Shown in pieces: positions 5,997 to 7,121 of a stretch of 7,121 nt of DNA. Below the pieces are notes generated by a model. It was not told the origin of the DNA. It did no database searches and was given only the letters and a program-made list of their open reading frames with translations. Each line of letters opens with the position of its first letter. The first letter of the stretch is position 1. The position numbers were made by a program, and so were the translations under genes. Source of the DNA: JANWLD01 sp036276695 (GTDB taxonomy: Bacteria; Patescibacteriota; Saccharimonadia; Saccharimonadales; 2-12-FULL-41-12); assembly GCA_036276695.1 (NCBI GenBank), contig DASUOI010000015.1:1-7121 (forward strand), given 5' to 3'.

Positions 5997-6886
5997 GGGC
6001 CTGCCTCGTAACTTATTCCCGGATTAATCGTAAATTTATGGGTAATGTAATCAAAAAGGTTCGTGTCCGCCAGAACAAACAACTCCGCCGGGTTGTTCTC
6101 TGATGGTTCTGATAAGCTGGAGTATTCATCGATTCCTAATTTTTTAGAGCTTTTCTTGGTTTCCCGAACCCAGTCTTCAAATGCTGAGCTGGTTGTAGCT
6201 TCCGCTACGAACTTCATCCCGGAGAAACCCCGTCCGCTTATATTGGCTGAGGACCCTCTGTATTCGCCTGTTTGATCAGCTATCAGATGCAATTTTGTCA
6301 CCATCCCGCTCATAGCATAAATCTGCCCGCCAAGACTTGGAATCCAAAAAGAGTTCATGGGAGCATCTGAGGTAACTTCAAAATTTATAGGCGTATCTTC
6401 CGGGAATTGAACATAATTTACCGTAGCTATATTCTGCTCAGGGTATATAAATAGCCATTTCCACTGGAGTGCTACTACTTGGACCCTCAGCGGTTTTCCT
6501 TCCGCCTGAAGAGGCTTGAAAGGGTCAAGCTCATGCGAGCTCTTCCAGGTGACTACGGATAAGATAATAATGAGAATCAAGGGCACGCCCCACCAGATGG
6601 ACTCAAACAGCTTGCTGTGGTCCCAGTCAGGCTGATATTTTGCTTTTTTATTGCCTTCCCTGTATTTCCATGCGATTACAAAGGTCATTGTAAAAACCGG
6701 GACTATGATAATAAGGCTTAGAACAGTACCGAATATTATCAAGTCGCGCTCTTTGGCGGCAACTCCACCTTTCGGGTTAAGTACCGATATGTCATTGCCG
6801 TAAACCAGCATGGTTAAAATAGCAATAAAAGCAATTAAAACCATGGCGACAAGGCCGAATTTTTCTTTGTTTCTCATCCTCTTCAT
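5993..6886 (-). CDS. cyoA: Cytochrome bo3 quinol oxidase subunit II
   Basis: Subunit II has an N-terminal hydrophobic segment (about 10-29), two membrane helices (about 47-72 and 94-114) and an exported cupredoxin-fold domain (about 130-235), then a C-terminal region to 297. QWKWLFIYPEQNIATVN (141-157), MNSFWIPSLGGQIYAMSGM (177-195) and SGRGFSGMKF (217-226) match E. coli CyoA closely. The CuA ligands of cytochrome c oxidases (a CxxxC motif with flanking His and Met) are absent, so quinol, not cytochrome c, is the electron donor. E. coli CyoA is a lipoprotein with a cysteine after its signal sequence; this protein has no cysteine at all, so it should be held by an uncleaved N-terminal helix or cut by signal peptidase I. 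ATG at 6886 is used; the next ATG, three codons on, is also possible, and neither has a well-spaced Shine-Dalgarno. It is the first cyo gene, behind a candidate promoter. Confidence 0.96.
   Translation of the reverse strand: MKRMRNKEKFGLVAMVLIAFIAILTMLVYGNDISVLNPKGGVAAKERDLIIFGTVLSLIIIVPVFTMTFVIAWKYREGNKKAKYQPDWDHSKLFESIWWGVPLILIIILSVVTWKSSHELDPFKPLQAEGKPLRVQVVALQWKWLFIYPEQNIATVNYVQFPEDTPINFEVTSDAPMNSFWIPSLGGQIYAMSGMVTKLHLIADQTGEYRGSSANISGRGFSGMKFVAEATTSSAFEDWVRETKKSSKKLGIDEYSSLSEPSENNPAELFVLADTNLFDYITHKFTINPGISYEAGP
6004..6007 (-). promoter_or_regulatory. Shine-Dalgarno for cyoB, inside cyoA
   Basis: GAGG on the minus strand lies 7 nt before the cyoB ATG, within the final cyoA codons, and supports that start. 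Confidence 0.45.
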
Positions 6887-6897
6887 AGCGGGAATAG

Positions 6898-6913
6898 CAT
6901 TAGAACGCTAATG
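6898..6913. repeat. Perfect inverted repeat at the predicted cyoA transcription start
   Basis: CATTAG (6898-6903) and CTAATG (6908-6913) are exact reverse complements around a 4-nt AACG spacer. The repeat lies 12-27 nt before the cyoA ATG and 5 nt downstream of the candidate -10. It could be an operator for a dimeric regulator or a small 5' stem-loop in the cyo transcript. No U-run follows it on the minus strand, so it is unlikely to terminate the upstream gene. Confidence 0.5.
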
Positions 6914-6918
6914 TTAAT

Positions 6919-6927
6919 ACTATATCA
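6919..6927 (-). promoter_or_regulatory. Candidate extended -10 promoter for the cyo operon
   Basis: Read on the minus strand, TG-A-TATAGT matches an extended -10 (TGnTATAAT) in all but one base. No good -35 lies about 17 nt further up, which extended -10 promoters can tolerate. The start of transcription would fall near 6912, giving a leader of roughly 25 nt. It sits in the only gap longer than 6 nt in the window. Confidence 0.4.
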
Positions 6928-6933
6928 GAACTA

Positions 6934-7121
6934 TTATTTCTTTGGACGGTTATCGTCTGGCTTTTTTTGTTTATTTTTTGCCTTCTCGTATGCGTCCTGG
7001 ATTCTTTTTTTTATATTTTTCTGATGTTTCTCGGCCCATTCGAATTCACTGGAAAGTATTAGTAAGCCCACAGCTATAGTAAGCAGGCCAGGTCCTGGAA
7101 TAACCAGCAGAATAAGACCGG
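6934..7121 (-). CDS. PGPGW-type small transmembrane protein, 5'-truncated
   Basis: An open frame enters from the right edge and ends at TAA (6934-6936, followed by TAG), leaving 61 visible residues. It begins in a hydrophobic stretch, LILLVIPGPGLLTIAVGLLIL (residues 2-22), continues with SSEFEWAEK (23-31) and ends in a highly charged Lys-rich tail. The order PGPG, then a hydrophobic helix, then EFEWAE matches the putative transmembrane protein (PGPGW) family, whose function is not known; here Leu replaces the Trp after PGPG. Residues 27-53 could form a helix or short coiled coil on the cytoplasmic side. It lies 47 nt upstream of cyoA on the same strand, so some read-through into the cyo operon is possible, although a promoter candidate lies between them. 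The start codon is outside the window. Confidence 0.75.
   Translation of the reverse strand, partial: GLILLVIPGPGLLTIAVGLLILSSEFEWAEKHQKNIKKRIQDAYEKAKNKQKKPDDNRPKK

Noticed and set aside
5993..6886. Cytochrome c oxidase subunit II
   Set aside because: There is no CuA motif and no cysteine anywhere in the protein; the quinol oxidase version is clearly favoured.
6898..6913. Rho-independent terminator for the PGPGW-like gene
   Set aside because: The inverted repeat has a short AT-rich stem and no U-run after it on the minus strand.
1..7121. CRISPR array, tRNA or rRNA gene, insertion sequence, attachment site
   Set aside because: Nothing was seen: the window is nearly all protein-coding, with gaps of only 6 and 47 nt, and no spaced direct repeats or transposase.

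Overview
The window is a dense respiratory locus from a bacterium. By eye its GC content is in the mid-40s percent, ATA (Ile) and AAA (Lys) codons are frequent, and almost no DNA is non-coding. Both TGA and TAA end genes, so the Gly-for-TGA code of some candidate phyla does not apply. Three things suggest, without proving, a Patescibacteria/CPR member such as an aerobic Saccharibacterium: an isolated bo3 quinol oxidase operon, a CPR-like FAD oxidase carrying a GEHNDG motif, and a membrane-anchored cupredoxin with an HDH motif. The assignment rests on recalled family resemblance, not on a search.

Layout. Plus strand, left: a 5'-truncated FAD-linked 2-hydroxyacid oxidase/dehydrogenase (1-1528), then after 6 nt a membrane-anchored cupredoxin-fold protein (1535-1951). 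Minus strand, read right to left: the end of a PGPGW-type small membrane protein (6934-7121), a 47-nt gap with a candidate extended -10 promoter and a perfect 16-bp inverted repeat, then cyoA-cyoB-cyoC-cyoD-cyoE and an unrecognised 86-aa membrane protein. Every junction from cyoA to the 86-aa gene overlaps by 1 or 4 nt. The two transcription units converge, and their last genes overlap by 7 nt at their 3' ends.

How the parts fit. CyoABCD is a heme-copper quinol oxidase. Subunit II lacks the CuA site, and subunit I keeps the heme and CuB ligands and the D- and K-channel residues. CyoE makes the heme O it needs. The FAD enzyme could oxidise a 2-hydroxyacid (lactate, glycolate or similar) and pass electrons towards quinone, so the window may hold both the entry and the exit of a short aerobic respiratory chain. 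The cupredoxin-like protein and the 86-aa membrane protein are the least explained parts.

Points worth a second look: the cupredoxin has lost the type 1 copper Cys and Met but has four histidines in HxxH and HDH pairs; CyoB has Leu where the E. coli quinol-site His98 should be; CyoE has PEF where PHF is usual; CyoA has no lipobox cysteine; and the palindrome sits at the predicted cyoA transcription start.
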